The position numbers were made by a program, and so were the translations under genes. A stretch of 64,000 bases of DNA from NCBI RefSeq assembly GCF_001437405.1, contig NZ_JQBY01000008.1, forward strand, positions 36,746 to 100,745, given 5' to 3'. This document shows, in pieces, positions 44,172 to 53,572 of this stretch. Each line of letters opens with the position of its first letter. Position 1 is the first letter of the stretch. Under the pieces are notes generated by a model. The model ran no database searches. It had not been told where the DNA came from and worked only from the letters and a program-made list of their open reading frames with translations. The DNA is from Pediococcus ethanolidurans. GTDB taxonomy: Bacteria; Bacillota; Bacilli; Lactobacillales; Lactobacillaceae.

Positions 44172-45140
44172 ATGAGAGTTTTTGATTATGAAGACGTTCA
44201 ACTTATCCCTAACAAATGTATTATTGATAGTCGATCTGAGGCTGATACCACCACAAAGTTAGGAAAGTATACTTTCAAAATTCCAGTCGTTCCTGCCAAT
44301 ATGGCTACCGTTATTAACGAAGATTTATCCGTTTGGTTAGCCAAAAATGGGTACTTTTATGTTATGCACAGATTTGAACCAGAAACGCGTTTAGATTTCA
44401 TCAAAATGATGCACACTAAAAAGCTAATTGCTTCAATCAGTGTGGGAGTTAAACCAGAAGAATTTGAGTTCATTTCACAACTGGCCGACCAGAAAATCAC
44501 TCCAGAATTTATTACAATTGACATTGCGCATGGCCATGCCAATAGTGTTATCCGAATGATTCAACACATTAAAAAAATGCTTCCTGATGCATTTGTGATT
44601 GCCGGTAATGTGGGTACACCTGAAGCAGTGCGTGAATTGGAAAATGCTGGGGCAGACGCTACTAAGGTAGGAATTGGACCAGGAAAAGCTTGTATCACAA
44701 AATTGAAGACTGGCTTTGGAACGGGTGGCTGGCAGTTGGCGGCAATTCGTTGGTGTGCAAAGGCAGCAAGTAAGCCAATTATTGCGGATGGTGGAATTCG
44801 AACAAACGGCGATATTGCAAAATCAGTACGTTTTGGGGCTTCTATGGTTATGATTGGTTCATTGATGGCCGGTCATCAGGAATCACCTGGTAATCTGATT
44901 ACGATTGACGGTAAAAATTATAAGCAATATTACGGATCGGCTTCGGAAACGCAAAAGGGTCAGCATAAGAATGTCGAGGGACGTCAAATGTTGGTGCCCT
45001 ATCGAGGTCATATTAAGGATACGTTGGAAGAAATTCATCAGGATTTGCAGTCCTCAATTTCATATGCGGGAGGTCGCTCATTGGATGCGATTCGCAAGGT
45101 GGATTATGTAATTTTGCATGGGGTGAATGAATTTAATTAG
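44172..45140 (+). CDS. guaC: GMP reductase
   Basis: About 322 residues, IMPDH/GMPR TIM-barrel. The catalytic loop [22 protein letters not shown] holds the active Cys, and [18 protein letters not shown] and [11 protein letters not shown] follow. Absence of CBS domains and overall length point to the GuaC2-type GMP reductase. It converts GMP to IMP with NADPH, feeding purA. The ATG at 44172 has AGGAGTGA upstream; the GTG at 44163 overlaps that site. X-family structured DNA begins directly after its stop. Confidence 0.93.
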   Translation: MRVFDYEDVQLIPNKCIIDSRSEADTTTKLGKYTFKIPVVPANMATVINEDLSVWLAKNGYFYVMHRFEPETRLDFIKMMHTKKLIASISVGVKPEEFEFISQLADQKITPEFITIDIAHGHANSVIRMIQHIKKMLPDAFVIAGNVGTPEAVRELENAGADATKVGIGPGKACITKLKTGFGTGGWQLAAIRWCAKAASKPIIADGGIRTNGDIAKSVRFGASMVMIGSLMAGHQESPGNLITIDGKNYKQYYGSASETQKGQHKNVEGRQMLVPYRGHIKDTLEEIHQDLQSSISYAGGRSLDAIRKVDYVILHGVNEFN

Positions 45141-45582
45141 AGTGTTTCAAAAGGCGAATAGCTTTTGAGCATTAGCCTAGGTAACTGAATGATTCGGGTT
45201 TGGAATCGTTTAGTTACCGTAGCTAAGCGGAGGAAGCTGCTGCTCAGAGCACGTTTCGGCTATAAAGATAGAAAACTCTAGCCTAGGTAACTGAATGATT
45301 CGGCTTTGGAATCGTTTAGTTACCGTAGCTACTATTCCACGCAAAGGTTGATTATTAGCAAAAAATCACTAATAATCTTTAATGTTCCATACGTTGTCCA
45401 TTCTTGTGGCGGCAACCTCCACCGCAAGAACTGGCACTATTCCACGTAAAGGATGATTATTAGCAAAAACCACTAATAATCTTTAATGTTCCATACGTTG
45501 TCCATTCTTGTGGCGGCACCCCACACCGCAAGAACTGGCAATCGGAGAAAGCTGCCGCTCAGAGCATGTTTCGGCTATATAA
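45141..45582 (+). repeat. X-family modules with nested tandem insertion
   Basis: A first copy (45141-45273) has the conserved strings GAGCATTAGCCTAG, a long GTAACTGAATGATTC../..GAATCGTTTAGTTAC hairpin, GTAGCTAAGCGGAGGAAGCTGCT and CACGTTTCGGCTAT. A second copy starts near 45280 but is interrupted after GTAGCTA by two 105-base units (45331-45540; each starting ACTATTCCACG and ending CCGCAAGAACTGGC), then resumes with CGGAGAAAGCTGCCGCTCAGAGC. The inserted units resemble part of the S-family cassette (TTCTTGTGG..CCGCAAGAA). Confidence 0.8.
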
Positions 45583-45981
45583 CTAAAAGGTTGAAAGTAT
45601 CAAAATCACTTCAATAACTGCTGTTAAACGATTTAGCCTCCAAAAAATGGTTTGACTTCTTTCCCCCGACTCACTTAGTCTGGAAGCAAATGGGCTCAGT
45701 AGTGTCGTTTATCTTAGCGGGTTTCGCTTAGATAAAGGTCGAGCTTAGAGACGTGCATTTCGGCTCTAAGTCGTGCCCACTACTACGTATAGAAGAATGA
45801 TTTTCGTTCCGAAAATTTTGATACTCCGTACGATGTCGATTCTTGTGGCCAAAACCGCCGCAAGAACTCGCACTACGTTCCAGCCCAAATTTGCTGGAAG
45901 ACGACATTTTAATCTAATTTTGTTGTCATAAACGCTTTTATATCAGGCAATAAGATGCATTTTTACACTTTCAGCCTTTAG
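45583..45981. mobile_element. S-family structured element C (one cassette)
   Basis: 399 bases from CTAAAAGGTTGAAAG to CTTTCAGCCTTTAG. The left end matches element A and the right end of element B; the right end matches element A's right end. The cassette is the type-1 form: AGTAGTG/CACTACT closing stem, TTAGAG/CTCTAA, TTATCTTAGCGGG hairpin, plus a TTCTTG/CAAGAA hairpin. No ORF. It lies next to the X-family cluster downstream of guaC. Confidence 0.75.
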
Positions 45982-46049
45982 TATAAAAATATAAGGTAAA
46001 CTAAAACTGCTTTAATCACACAACCAAAAAAATCAACTTCTGAAATCAC

Positions 46050-46125
46050 AAAAAACTGCTAGTAAAGACAATCTACACTGGAACATTTTCCGCTTATCCT
46101 TTGTCTTTACTAACAGTCTTTTTGT
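46050..46125 (-). terminator. Terminator after the MarR gene
   Basis: AAAAACTGcTAGTAAAGACAA pairs across a loop of about 34 bases with TTGTCTTTACTAaCAGTCTTTTT; the T run on the minus strand serves the MarR gene. Confidence 0.65.
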
Positions 46126-46134
46126 TTTACCCAT

Positions 46135-46581
46135 TTAATTGGGATTAATAACCTGATTACCAAACTCTTTCAAAAGTTTCAGTAAACTTTCAACTTTCTT
46201 CTGCCCAAACTTAGCAACCCAGCCTTCAAACACCAAATGAACCTTTCGATCAATCAACTGTTCAACTTCTGCTCCCCGTTTTGTCAGGTGAAGATACAAT
46301 TTCCGCTTGTCCTTTTGGTCCGGTGTTTGTGAGATATAGCCTAATCGCAACAGTGATTTGATTTGTCGCGAGATTGCACTTCGCGTAACATTTCGTTGTG
46401 CTGCAATTCCCATCTGAGTCACTTTTTCATTATTGCAGATATTTCGCAAAACTAAAAACTGTTCAAATGAAATTTCATACTCCTTAGTTGGTTCCGATAA
46501 CACATACTCCAAGAACTTTAAGGTGGACATGTAAATCTCAACAGATCCCTCAAAAAGTTTATCATTGCTTTTAGTTTTCAC
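46135..46581 (-). CDS. MarR-family transcriptional regulator
   Basis: About 148 residues with a winged helix in the centre: VTQMGIAAQRNVTRSAISRQIKSLLRLGYISQTPDQKDKRKLYLHLTKRGAEV, in positions roughly 52-105. The GTG at 46581 is chosen because GGAGGAGGG lies nine bases before it; a GTG three codons earlier is too close. It follows the BrkB-like gene after a terminator. A target could be the MFS exporter two genes upstream, as often with MarR proteins, but no operator was identified. Confidence 0.87.
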   Translation of the reverse strand: MKTKSNDKLFEGSVEIYMSTLKFLEYVLSEPTKEYEISFEQFLVLRNICNNEKVTQMGIAAQRNVTRSAISRQIKSLLRLGYISQTPDQKDKRKLYLHLTKRGAEVEQLIDRKVHLVFEGWVAKFGQKKVESLLKLLKEFGNQVINPN

Positions 46582-46632
46582 TAATAACACCCTCCTCCAA
46601 AATACTCACATTTCAATTATATCAAACGTGAT

Positions 46633-46675
46633 CAAAAAAATTATCCAATCGATAGAAATCAATTAGATAATTTTT
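46633..46675 (-). terminator. Terminator after the BrkB-like gene
   Basis: AATTATCcAATcGAT pairs with ATCaATTaGATAATT around AGAA, with a T7 run on the minus strand. It ends four bases from the stop. Confidence 0.8.
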
Positions 46676-46678
46676 TAG

Positions 46679-47569
46679 TTACTTCAAATACTTTTTAAAC
46701 CGTTTACTCCAATTTTGAGTAGTATCTTCAAGACTTCCCAGTCTCAGTTCCTGACTGGTCGCATTAATCACTCCACCAATCATAATGGCCAACGCCGAAA
46801 AGTCTAGCCAAAACATTAAAGCGATAAACGTACCTAACGTTTTATAACTATTAACGGAGTGCGCAAAATAACGTAGATAAATCGTGAAAAACTGTGAGAC
46901 CGCCATCAGTCCAATAGTTGCAGCAGATGATCCCCAAACGACGTATCTGAGCTTAATGTGCGTGTTTGGAACTACATAATACAAAATCATTAAACTTAAA
47001 AAGATGACAATTATCGCAGTGGGAAATTTAACGTTTCCCACAATATGAAAGAGACTATGTGGTAATTTCAAAATTGGTGTTAAATAAGCGATAATTGTTT
47101 GTCCAAAACTAAAGAAAAACATCATTAAACTAATTAGAAGCGCAAAAAAAATGGTGAATATGAAAGAAACCACACGATTAATAATGGGATTTTGAAATTT
47201 AGCAACGCCGTAAGCTCGATTAATTGAACGTTGAAAGGCCGCTACCGCCTGACTTGCAGACCACAGCATTAAAATAGCTCCGAATGATAATAACTCGCCG
47301 TTACCTTTTTCCAAAAAATCTTTTACAATTGGCTGACTAATCTGATAAATTGTGCTGGGTACCACGGTTTCGATATACTCCAACACCGTTGTCACATCAA
47401 TGTGAAACAGTGGTAGTAAATTTCCCACAAAAATAATTGCCGGAAACATGGCAAGTAATGTATAAAAGGCAAGGACAATTGCATTATTTGCAGCATCTGC
47501 ACGATTAAATCGCAACATGAAACCTTTCCAGTATGTCTTACACTTATGAGCAAACCTCTTCCAAGTCAT
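46679..47569 (-). CDS. YihY/BrkB-family membrane protein
   Basis: About 296 residues with six predicted membrane segments. NAIVLAFYTLLAMFPAIIFVGNLLP near the N-terminus, LLSFGAILMLWSASQAVAAFQRSINRAYG and the late FIALMFWLDFSALAIMIGGVINA are the family hallmarks. Long annotated as RNase BN, the family is now regarded as an integral membrane protein of unclear role. The ATG at 47569 has GGGG eight bases before; an upstream in-frame ATG lacks a site. Confidence 0.88.
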   Translation of the reverse strand: MTWKRFAHKCKTYWKGFMLRFNRADAANNAIVLAFYTLLAMFPAIIFVGNLLPLFHIDVTTVLEYIETVVPSTIYQISQPIVKDFLEKGNGELLSFGAILMLWSASQAVAAFQRSINRAYGVAKFQNPIINRVVSFIFTIFFALLISLMMFFFSFGQTIIAYLTPILKLPHSLFHIVGNVKFPTAIIVIFLSLMILYYVVPNTHIKLRYVVWGSSAATIGLMAVSQFFTIYLRYFAHSVNSYKTLGTFIALMFWLDFSALAIMIGGVINATSQELRLGSLEDTTQNWSKRFKKYLK

Positions 47570-47738
47570 GTTATATACCCCATTTTTATTTAACTTCAAT
47601 AGTATACAATAACTTTTGCATGATTAAAAACGTCAAATTACTATTTTCACGCCTTTTCATTTATTGAAACACACAAAAAAAGAGAATAAAAATGTATTAT
47701 GTCCCCAAAATTAAAATGAATAGAAATCTGAATTAGTT

Positions 47739-49151
47739 TTAGCTCTTCTTTTCCGAATTTTTAATCAAAATTGAAAGCATCAAACCAACAATTGCCACAA
47801 GAAAGAAAGTGAAAAACACAGCTCGGTACCCCATCTGATTGGCAATTGCTGCATGATCACCAGCGGATAAACGATTTTGAGTAACTGCCGCCAAAATAAT
47901 CGTTGCAATGGCAACCCCTAGTGAACCGAGAATTTGACGAACCGTTGTAATAACTGCGGTTCCGTGTGAAATCAAACTGTCTGGTAACGAATTGGCCCCC
48001 AATGTCATTGCTGGCATCATAACAAAGGCGTTTCCGCCTTCAATCAACATGGCTAAAATAATCATAGCACTCAAGCCTATGGAACTTGAGAAAATAAAAA
48101 GAATTCCCCAACCTAAAGTAATCATACTCATCCCCATCAAAAGTACCCATTTGAACCCAAACTGATCGGCAAGCTTACCAGTAACTGGATTTAATAAACT
48201 CAAGAATACGGCTCCCGGAACGAGTGCCATCCCTGACGCAAAGGGCGATAGATGGAGCACTTCTTGATAATAAAGCGGAAAGATAATTGTTGTTACGATT
48301 AAAGCGATATAAGAAAAACCGGTTAGCAAAACTGCCAAATCATAATTAAAAGTTTTAAGTACCCGTAACTCCAACATGGGTGTTTTGATATGAAACTGTC
48401 GATACACAAAGTACGCTAACATAATCAAACTAACGGCTAGTAATCCAAATTGCTCTGACCAATTAACATTAGCTTTCCCTAGCTGATTAATGACAAATAA
48501 AAGACCAATTAATCCCAAAGAACTAATTACCGAAATAAAGTCTAAATGATTCGGTTCTAAATCCATAACGTTTGCAATAAATTTAAATGATAGCAGAAAA
48601 ACAACTGTGATAATAATCGCAAAAATCACAAAGAGTCCCTGCCATGAAGTGAATTTTAACACCACTCCAGAAATGATTGGACCAACGGCTAATGCGGATC
48701 CCATTACTAGTCCAACAATCCCCATCGTTACACCACGCGATTTTTCGGGCGTAATGGTCAGCATCACACTTTGATAGGCTGGAAATAGAATACCCACACC
48801 CATAGCCTCTAACACACGCCCAAACATCATTAGGGGAAAATTAGGTGCAAACAAAATCACAATTGTGCCAACATCAAACATCACCAAAACTGCCTGAAAG
48901 AGCCGTTTAAATGGCACGTTGCTCAACAACCACGGACTGATTGGCATCATAATACACATCACTAGCATAAAACCCGTTGTTAACCACTGGATTGTGGGTG
49001 CCGTGACCCCAAAATAACGCATCAATGTTGGATATGCTGTAGATAAAGACGATTGACTAATCGACATGGTGAAGGTTCCTGCTAACAGAATTGCGACAAA
49101 CCAATTATGTAATCTTTTATTTCCCTTAAATGTTTTATTTTGATCTTTCAT
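47739..49151 (-). CDS. MFS transporter, DHA2 (14-TM) drug-efflux type
   Basis: About 470 residues with 14 hydrophobic segments. SSLSTAYPTLMRYFGVTAPTIQWLTTGFML and GRVLEAMGVGILFPAYQSVML are typical of EmrB/QacA-type drug:H+ antiporters. The ATG at 49151 has GAGGAGTG before it. A PerR-box-like sequence lies 31 bases upstream of the start, in the gap shared with the divergent perR-like gene, so it may respond to peroxide or metal stress. Confidence 0.87.
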   Translation of the reverse strand: MKDQNKTFKGNKRLHNWFVAILLAGTFTMSISQSSLSTAYPTLMRYFGVTAPTIQWLTTGFMLVMCIMMPISPWLLSNVPFKRLFQAVLVMFDVGTIVILFAPNFPLMMFGRVLEAMGVGILFPAYQSVMLTITPEKSRGVTMGIVGLVMGSALAVGPIISGVVLKFTSWQGLFVIFAIIITVVFLLSFKFIANVMDLEPNHLDFISVISSLGLIGLLFVINQLGKANVNWSEQFGLLAVSLIMLAYFVYRQFHIKTPMLELRVLKTFNYDLAVLLTGFSYIALIVTTIIFPLYYQEVLHLSPFASGMALVPGAVFLSLLNPVTGKLADQFGFKWVLLMGMSMITLGWGILFIFSSSIGLSAMIILAMLIEGGNAFVMMPAMTLGANSLPDSLISHGTAVITTVRQILGSLGVAIATIILAAVTQNRLSAGDHAAIANQMGYRAVFFTFFLVAIVGLMLSILIKNSEKKS

Positions 49152-49181
49152 CAAATCACTCCTCACTAACTTATGCCAAAG

Positions 49182-49196
49182 TTAGAATCATTTTAA
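49182..49196. promoter_or_regulatory. PerR-box-like operator
   Basis: TTAGAATCATTTTAA matches the Per box TTATAATNATTATAA at 12 of 14 fixed positions. It lies between the divergent MFS and PerR-like genes. Confidence 0.6.
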
Positions 49197-49351
49197 ATCG
49201 TATTAATTGTATTTCATATTTAGACAGGTGTAAACTACGTCTGGAAATTGCATTTAAAACAAATCTAACTAGAGTTGAATGAATCTTAAAAAAGTGATTA
49301 AATAAATTGTACTTACTAATCGTCATCAGTGAAAAGAAAGAAGGCTTAAAT

Positions 49352-49810
49352 TTGGCAAATACAGACGTGGATGAGGCACTCACAGCTTTACAAAGCAGAC
49401 GCATTCGAATGACACCTCAACGTCGGACAATCTTAACCTACTTAGTCACACATCATAATCATCCTACTGTTGAAACCATTCATGAGGCCTTAGAACAAAC
49501 AACGCCTAATATGAGTTTAGCTACAATCTACAATACCTTAAAATTATTTGTTGATTTGGGGATTGTTATTGAATTAGCAAATGGTGAAGATGGCGTGCAT
49601 TATGATTACTACAGTAAACCTCACTATCATGTAATTTGTACTAATTGTGGCAAAATTGCAGATGTTTTTTATCCAGATTTTCAAAAAGACGCAAAAAAAA
49701 TGGAAAACGAAGCCGCTCAACAAACTGGTTATCAAATTACTGGAAATCGATTTGAAATATACGGTCTATGTACTGACTGTCAAAAAAAGAATGCTTCAAA
49801 AGGTAAATAA
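49352..49810 (+). CDS. perR: Fur-family regulator, PerR-like
   Basis: About 152 residues. A winged helix (about 15-80; MTPQRRTILTYLVTHHNHPTVETIHEAL and NMSLATIYNTLKLFVDLGIV) is followed by a metal-sensing domain with HYHVICTNCGKIAD, FEIYGLCTDC and the D/H pattern YDYYSKPHYH that matches PerR rather than Fur. Two CXXC pairs would hold structural zinc. The start TTG at 49352 has AGAAAGAAGG upstream. PerR represses oxidative-stress genes and is inactivated by metal-catalysed oxidation. A Per-box-like site lies in its upstream region. Confidence 0.88.
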   Translation: MANTDVDEALTALQSRRIRMTPQRRTILTYLVTHHNHPTVETIHEALEQTTPNMSLATIYNTLKLFVDLGIVIELANGEDGVHYDYYSKPHYHVICTNCGKIADVFYPDFQKDAKKMENEAAQQTGYQITGNRFEIYGLCTDCQKKNASKGK

Positions 49811-49829
49811 CTTTTGAACATTCTTTTTT
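49790..49829 (+). terminator. Terminator overlapping the end of perR
   Basis: AATGcTTCAAAAG pairs with CTTTTGAAcATT, followed by six T; the left arm lies inside the last codons. Confidence 0.75.
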
Positions 49830-49837
49830 CAGTTGTT

Positions 49838-50414
49838 CGGTTCACTTTCTTAGGACAACTTCTCAATCCAGCCCATAAAATCTAAGTCAGGCTCCTACGG
49901 GATTGCGATCCCGCTTACACCTGTCTTACATTTTCTGGGCTAACCGGTTTGATCCGTTCACTTTCTTAGGACAACTCCTCAAACCAGCCCAGAAAATCTA
50001 AGCCAGGCTCCTGCGGGATTACGATCCCGCCTACACCTGCCTTACATTTTCTGAGCTTACCGGTTTGATCCGTTCACTTTTTCTTAGGACAACTCCTCAA
50101 ACCAGCCCAGAAAATCTAAGCCAGGCTCCTGCGGGATTGCGATCCCGCATACACCTGCCCTTACATTTTCCGGGCTAACCGGTTTGATCCGTTCACTTTC
50201 TTAGGACGGCTCGACAAATCAATTCAAAAAATATAAGCCAGACTTCCGCAGGATTGCGATCCCGCATACGCCTGGCTCTTTGATGCTTTTTTTCGCTAAG
50301 CCTTAGGACAGCTCGACAAATCAGTTCAAAAAATATAAGCCAGACTTCCGCGGGATTGCGATCCCGCATACGCCTGGCTTATATTTTTTGAACTACCGAT
50401 TTGTCTCGCCCACT
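49838..50414. repeat. H-family hairpin array 6 (five copies, two arm types)
   Basis: TTAGGACA(A/G)CT boxes begin copies near 49844, 49964, 50087, 50204 and 50298. The first three have arms built on CCAGCCCAGAAAATCTAAG and mostly keep the right arm (ACATTTTCTGGGCTAACCGG). The last two have CAGTTCAAAAAATATAAGCC, and only the final one has the full right arm (GGCTTATATTTTTTGAACT). It ends at the pta stop codon. Confidence 0.9.
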
Positions 50415-51389
50415 CTATCTTACCTGTGCCGCCGTCATTATCGCCACTTTATACACGTCTTCTTCACTCGCTCCTCGTGACAGATCCGACACCGGCGCAT
50501 TCAATCCCTGCAAAATTGGCCCTATTGCCTCAAAATGACCCAACCTCTGCGCAATCTTATAACCAATATTTCCAGACTGCAACTCTGGGAACACAAACAC
50601 CGTCGCATGGCCCGCTACCTTTGATCCCGGTGCCTTACTTGCACCCACATCTGGCACAAACGCCGCATCAAACTGTAACTCACCATCGATTTCTACCTCT
50701 GGTGCCTTCTCTTGCGCCAACTTAGTAGCCTCCTGCACCTTCGTAACCATATCACCCTTAGCCGATCCCTTCGTTGAAAAACTCAACATTGCAACCTTAG
50801 GCTCTATATCAAAAATCTCCGCCGTATGTGCACTTTCCACCGCAATTTCAGCCAAAGTTGCGGCATCTGGGTCGATATTAATTGCCGTATCCGCAAAAAT
50901 ATATCGTTCATGATTTCTCTGCATCACAAATGCACCACTAATTCGTTTGACACCTGGCTTCGTTTTAATAATTTGAAGGGCTGGACGAACCGTATCACCA
51001 GTTGGATGAATTGCACCTGAAACCATTGCATCCGCCTTATGCAAATAAACAAGCATTGTTCCAAAATAATTTACGTCCATTAACATCTTTTGAACTTCTT
51101 CAACCGTGTTCTTACCTTTACGACGTTCAACCAAGGCATCTACCATTGCCTGCTTATCAGTTTCTGGATAAGTATCCGGATCAATAATTTTAATCCCTGC
51201 TAGGTCAATATCTTCTTTAGCTGCTTTCTCTTGAATAGCAGTTACTTTTCCAAGCAAGATTGGCTTTACCAAACCTTGTTGTGCCAAGCGTGATGCAGCT
51301 GAATAAATACGAACATCCTCACCTTCTGGAAATACAACCGTTCGATCTTGTCCTTTAATCTTAGCTTTTAATCCTTCAAATAAATCCAT
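50415..51389 (-). CDS. pta: Phosphate acetyltransferase
   Basis: 324 residues, the short form without the N-terminal regulatory domain. VVFPEGEDVRIYSAASRL, VSGAIHPTGDTVRPALQI, MLSFSTKGSAKGD and GELQFDAAFVPDVGASKAPGS are the family landmarks. It interconverts acetyl-phosphate and acetyl-CoA. With phosphoketolase it links pentose cleavage to acetyl-CoA for the acetaldehyde dehydrogenase. ackA lies upstream on the same strand, 44 bases away, so they form a transcription unit. GAGGAGG precedes the ATG. Confidence 0.96.
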   Translation of the reverse strand: MDLFEGLKAKIKGQDRTVVFPEGEDVRIYSAASRLAQQGLVKPILLGKVTAIQEKAAKEDIDLAGIKIIDPDTYPETDKQAMVDALVERRKGKNTVEEVQKMLMDVNYFGTMLVYLHKADAMVSGAIHPTGDTVRPALQIIKTKPGVKRISGAFVMQRNHERYIFADTAINIDPDAATLAEIAVESAHTAEIFDIEPKVAMLSFSTKGSAKGDMVTKVQEATKLAQEKAPEVEIDGELQFDAAFVPDVGASKAPGSKVAGHATVFVFPELQSGNIGYKIAQRLGHFEAIGPILQGLNAPVSDLSRGASEEDVYKVAIMTAAQVR

Positions 51390-51433
51390 CGTTAAATCCT
51401 CCTCGCAAATTTTTATAGCCTTTATCGCTATGT

Positions 51434-52636
51434 TTAGTCTTTGTTTTCTTGTTTAAAACGTTCAACTTCACGTGCAATTGCTAACTCTTCATTCGTTGGG
51501 ACAACTAACACCTTTGCCTTAGAATCTGATGCACTAATGTCACGTAATTCACCCTGAACTTGATTTCTTTCATCATCAATTTTAAGGCCAAAATAATCTA
51601 ATTCATCAACGATCATTTTACGAACCAGCATGCCATTTTCACCAATGCCAGCGGTAAACACCAATGCATCAATTCCATGCATTTCAGCAATATAAGCACC
51701 AATATATTTCACAATATTGTTCACAAAAATCTCAACTGCCAATTCAGCTCGGCGACTCTTGTGACGCGCTTCTAAAACGTCACGCATATCAGAAGAGATT
51801 CCTGAAATACCTAACAATCCCGATTTAGTATTTAAAATTTTGATCATTTCGGAAAAATCTGTAATCTTTAGTTTCTCCATTAGATAATTAACTAAGGAAA
51901 CATCAATATCTCCTGAGCGAGTTGCCATGGTGATCCCTGAAACTGGGGTGAAGCCCATGGAAGTATCATAAGATTGACCATTTAAAATGGCATCGATCGA
52001 AGAACCTGCCCCTAAATGTAACGTAATCATTTTCAAGGAACTTAAAGGTTTGCCAAGCAACTTAGCCGCATCCAAAGCTACAGATTGATGACTTGTTCCG
52101 TGTGCCCCATATTTACGGGCACCATATTTTTCGTAATATTCATAAGGAATACTATATAAATAATTTTTAGGTGGTAATGTTTCGTGAAACGACGTATCAA
52201 AAACGGCAACGCTTGTTACGTTGGGAAGAACTTTTTGCATCGCACGGATTCCAAGCACATTAGCTGGATTGTGTAATGGTGCATATTCCGATAAGCTCTC
52301 AATCTGCTTAATCACTTTTTCAGTAATAAGTACTGAGCCCTTAAAGATTTCACCACCAGCGACAACACGGTGTCCAACTCCGGTAATCTCGTCATAACTT
52401 CTGATAATTTTTAAATCAATTAATGCATTCAGAACAATATTTATGGCTACTTCGTGATTTTTGACTGGCTTTTCAATACGGATGTTTTGTTGATCACCAT
52501 AAATGATCGTAAATGTAGAGCCGTCAATTCCAATTCGATCTACCTGTCCGCTTGCTAACACCTTTTCACTCGGCATTTCAAATAGCTTGAATTTAAATGA
52601 TGAACTACCTGCATTAATCGCAATTGTTTTTTCCAT
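51434..52636 (-). CDS. ackA: Acetate kinase
   Basis: 400 residues with INAGSSSFKFKLFE at the N-terminus, VAVFDTSFHETLP, HLGAGSSIDAI and VFTAGIGENGMLVR, all ASKHA/acetokinase motifs. It makes ATP and acetate from acetyl-phosphate, recovering energy from the phosphoketolase route. The start at 52636 has a GGGGC-type site. It is followed by pta. Confidence 0.97.
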   Translation of the reverse strand: MEKTIAINAGSSSFKFKLFEMPSEKVLASGQVDRIGIDGSTFTIIYGDQQNIRIEKPVKNHEVAINIVLNALIDLKIIRSYDEITGVGHRVVAGGEIFKGSVLITEKVIKQIESLSEYAPLHNPANVLGIRAMQKVLPNVTSVAVFDTSFHETLPPKNYLYSIPYEYYEKYGARKYGAHGTSHQSVALDAAKLLGKPLSSLKMITLHLGAGSSIDAILNGQSYDTSMGFTPVSGITMATRSGDIDVSLVNYLMEKLKITDFSEMIKILNTKSGLLGISGISSDMRDVLEARHKSRRAELAVEIFVNNIVKYIGAYIAEMHGIDALVFTAGIGENGMLVRKMIVDELDYFGLKIDDERNQVQGELRDISASDSKAKVLVVPTNEELAIAREVERFKQENKD

Positions 52637-52783
52637 AGTTAAAGCCCCACTCTTATTTTCTATGCCTTCAATTCTTTTTTACAACACTTTCACTTTAACG
52701 CGTTCGGCACAAATTCTCAATGTTCATTAACATAAATTATACCTTATTGTTTTGAATATTAAAACTCAATACATCTAAACATT

Positions 52784-52836
52784 TAAAAAAAGAGATTTAT
52801 TCTATATAGGGTTAACTTGTATAGGATAAATCTCTC
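52784..52836 (-). terminator. Terminator after nagB
   Basis: AGAGATTTATcCTATAc and gTATAGaATAAATCTCT pair, with a T7 run following on the minus strand. Confidence 0.75.
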
Positions 52837-52855
52837 TAAATTTAAATAACTTTGA

Positions 52856-53566
52856 TTATTTATTTGTTAATTTGCTTGCAGCTGCTTCATCAAGAATAAC
52901 AGTTACATTGTCATGGTTTTGAAGAATGCTTGCTGGTAAATCTGGTGTGTCAGGTCCTTCGATCATTCCTTTAACAGCATCAGCTTTTTCTTCACCGTAA
53001 GCTTCCAACAAAATGTGCTTAGACTTCATAATTGAAGCTAATCCCATTGATAAAGCTTCCTTTGGCACGTCTTCTTCATGTGCGAAGAAACGTGCGTTGG
53101 CATCAATAGTTGATTGCGTCAAAGATACGCGATGAGTACCAATTTCACGAGAAGTTCCAGGCTCATTAAAACCAATGTGACCGTTACGGCCAAGACCCAA
53201 GATTTGTAAATCAATTGGGTTGTCTTCAATAACTTGATCATAACGTTTAGCTTCTGCATCAATATCTTTAGCTAAACCATTTGGTAAGTATGACTTCTTA
53301 AATGGTTTCTTATTGAATAAATGTTCATGCATAAAGTAATTGTAACTTTGGTCGTTGTCAGCAGCTAAACCAATGTATTCATCTAAGTTGATTGAAATAG
53401 AGTCGCTGAAATCAAGGTCACTAGCAATGATGTCATTGTATGTTGTGATTGGTGTACTTCCAGTAGCTAAACCAAAAGTATGTGCACCGTTCTTCTTAGC
53501 ATCGGCAAAAATCTTGTATCCTTCTTGTCCGCCTTCAACTTCATTTTTAACAATAATAATTTTCAT
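52856..53566 (-). CDS. nagB: Glucosamine-6-phosphate deaminase
   Basis: 236 residues. [16 protein letters not shown], the active-site loop [37 protein letters not shown] and the closing GSTP-type features agree with NagB. It converts glucosamine-6-phosphate to fructose-6-phosphate and ammonia, feeding amino-sugar carbon to glycolysis or the F6P activity of phosphoketolase. The ATG at 53566 has GGAGAC upstream. The frame stays open 23 codons further into the leader repeat, but those codons include the ribosome-binding site and are unlikely to be translated. Its leader holds L-family repeats like those before phosphoketolase. Confidence 0.95.
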   Translation of the reverse strand: MKIIIVKNEVEGGQEGYKIFADAKKNGAHTFGLATGSTPITTYNDIIASDLDFSDSISINLDEYIGLAADNDQSYNYFMHEHLFNKKPFKKSYLPNGLAKDIDAEAKRYDQVIEDNPIDLQILGLGRNGHIGFNEPGTSREIGTHRVSLTQSTIDANARFFAHEEDVPKEALSMGLASIMKSKHILLEAYGEEKADAVKGMIEGPDTPDLPASILQNHDNVTVILDEAAASKLTNK

Positions 53567-53572
53567 AATAGT

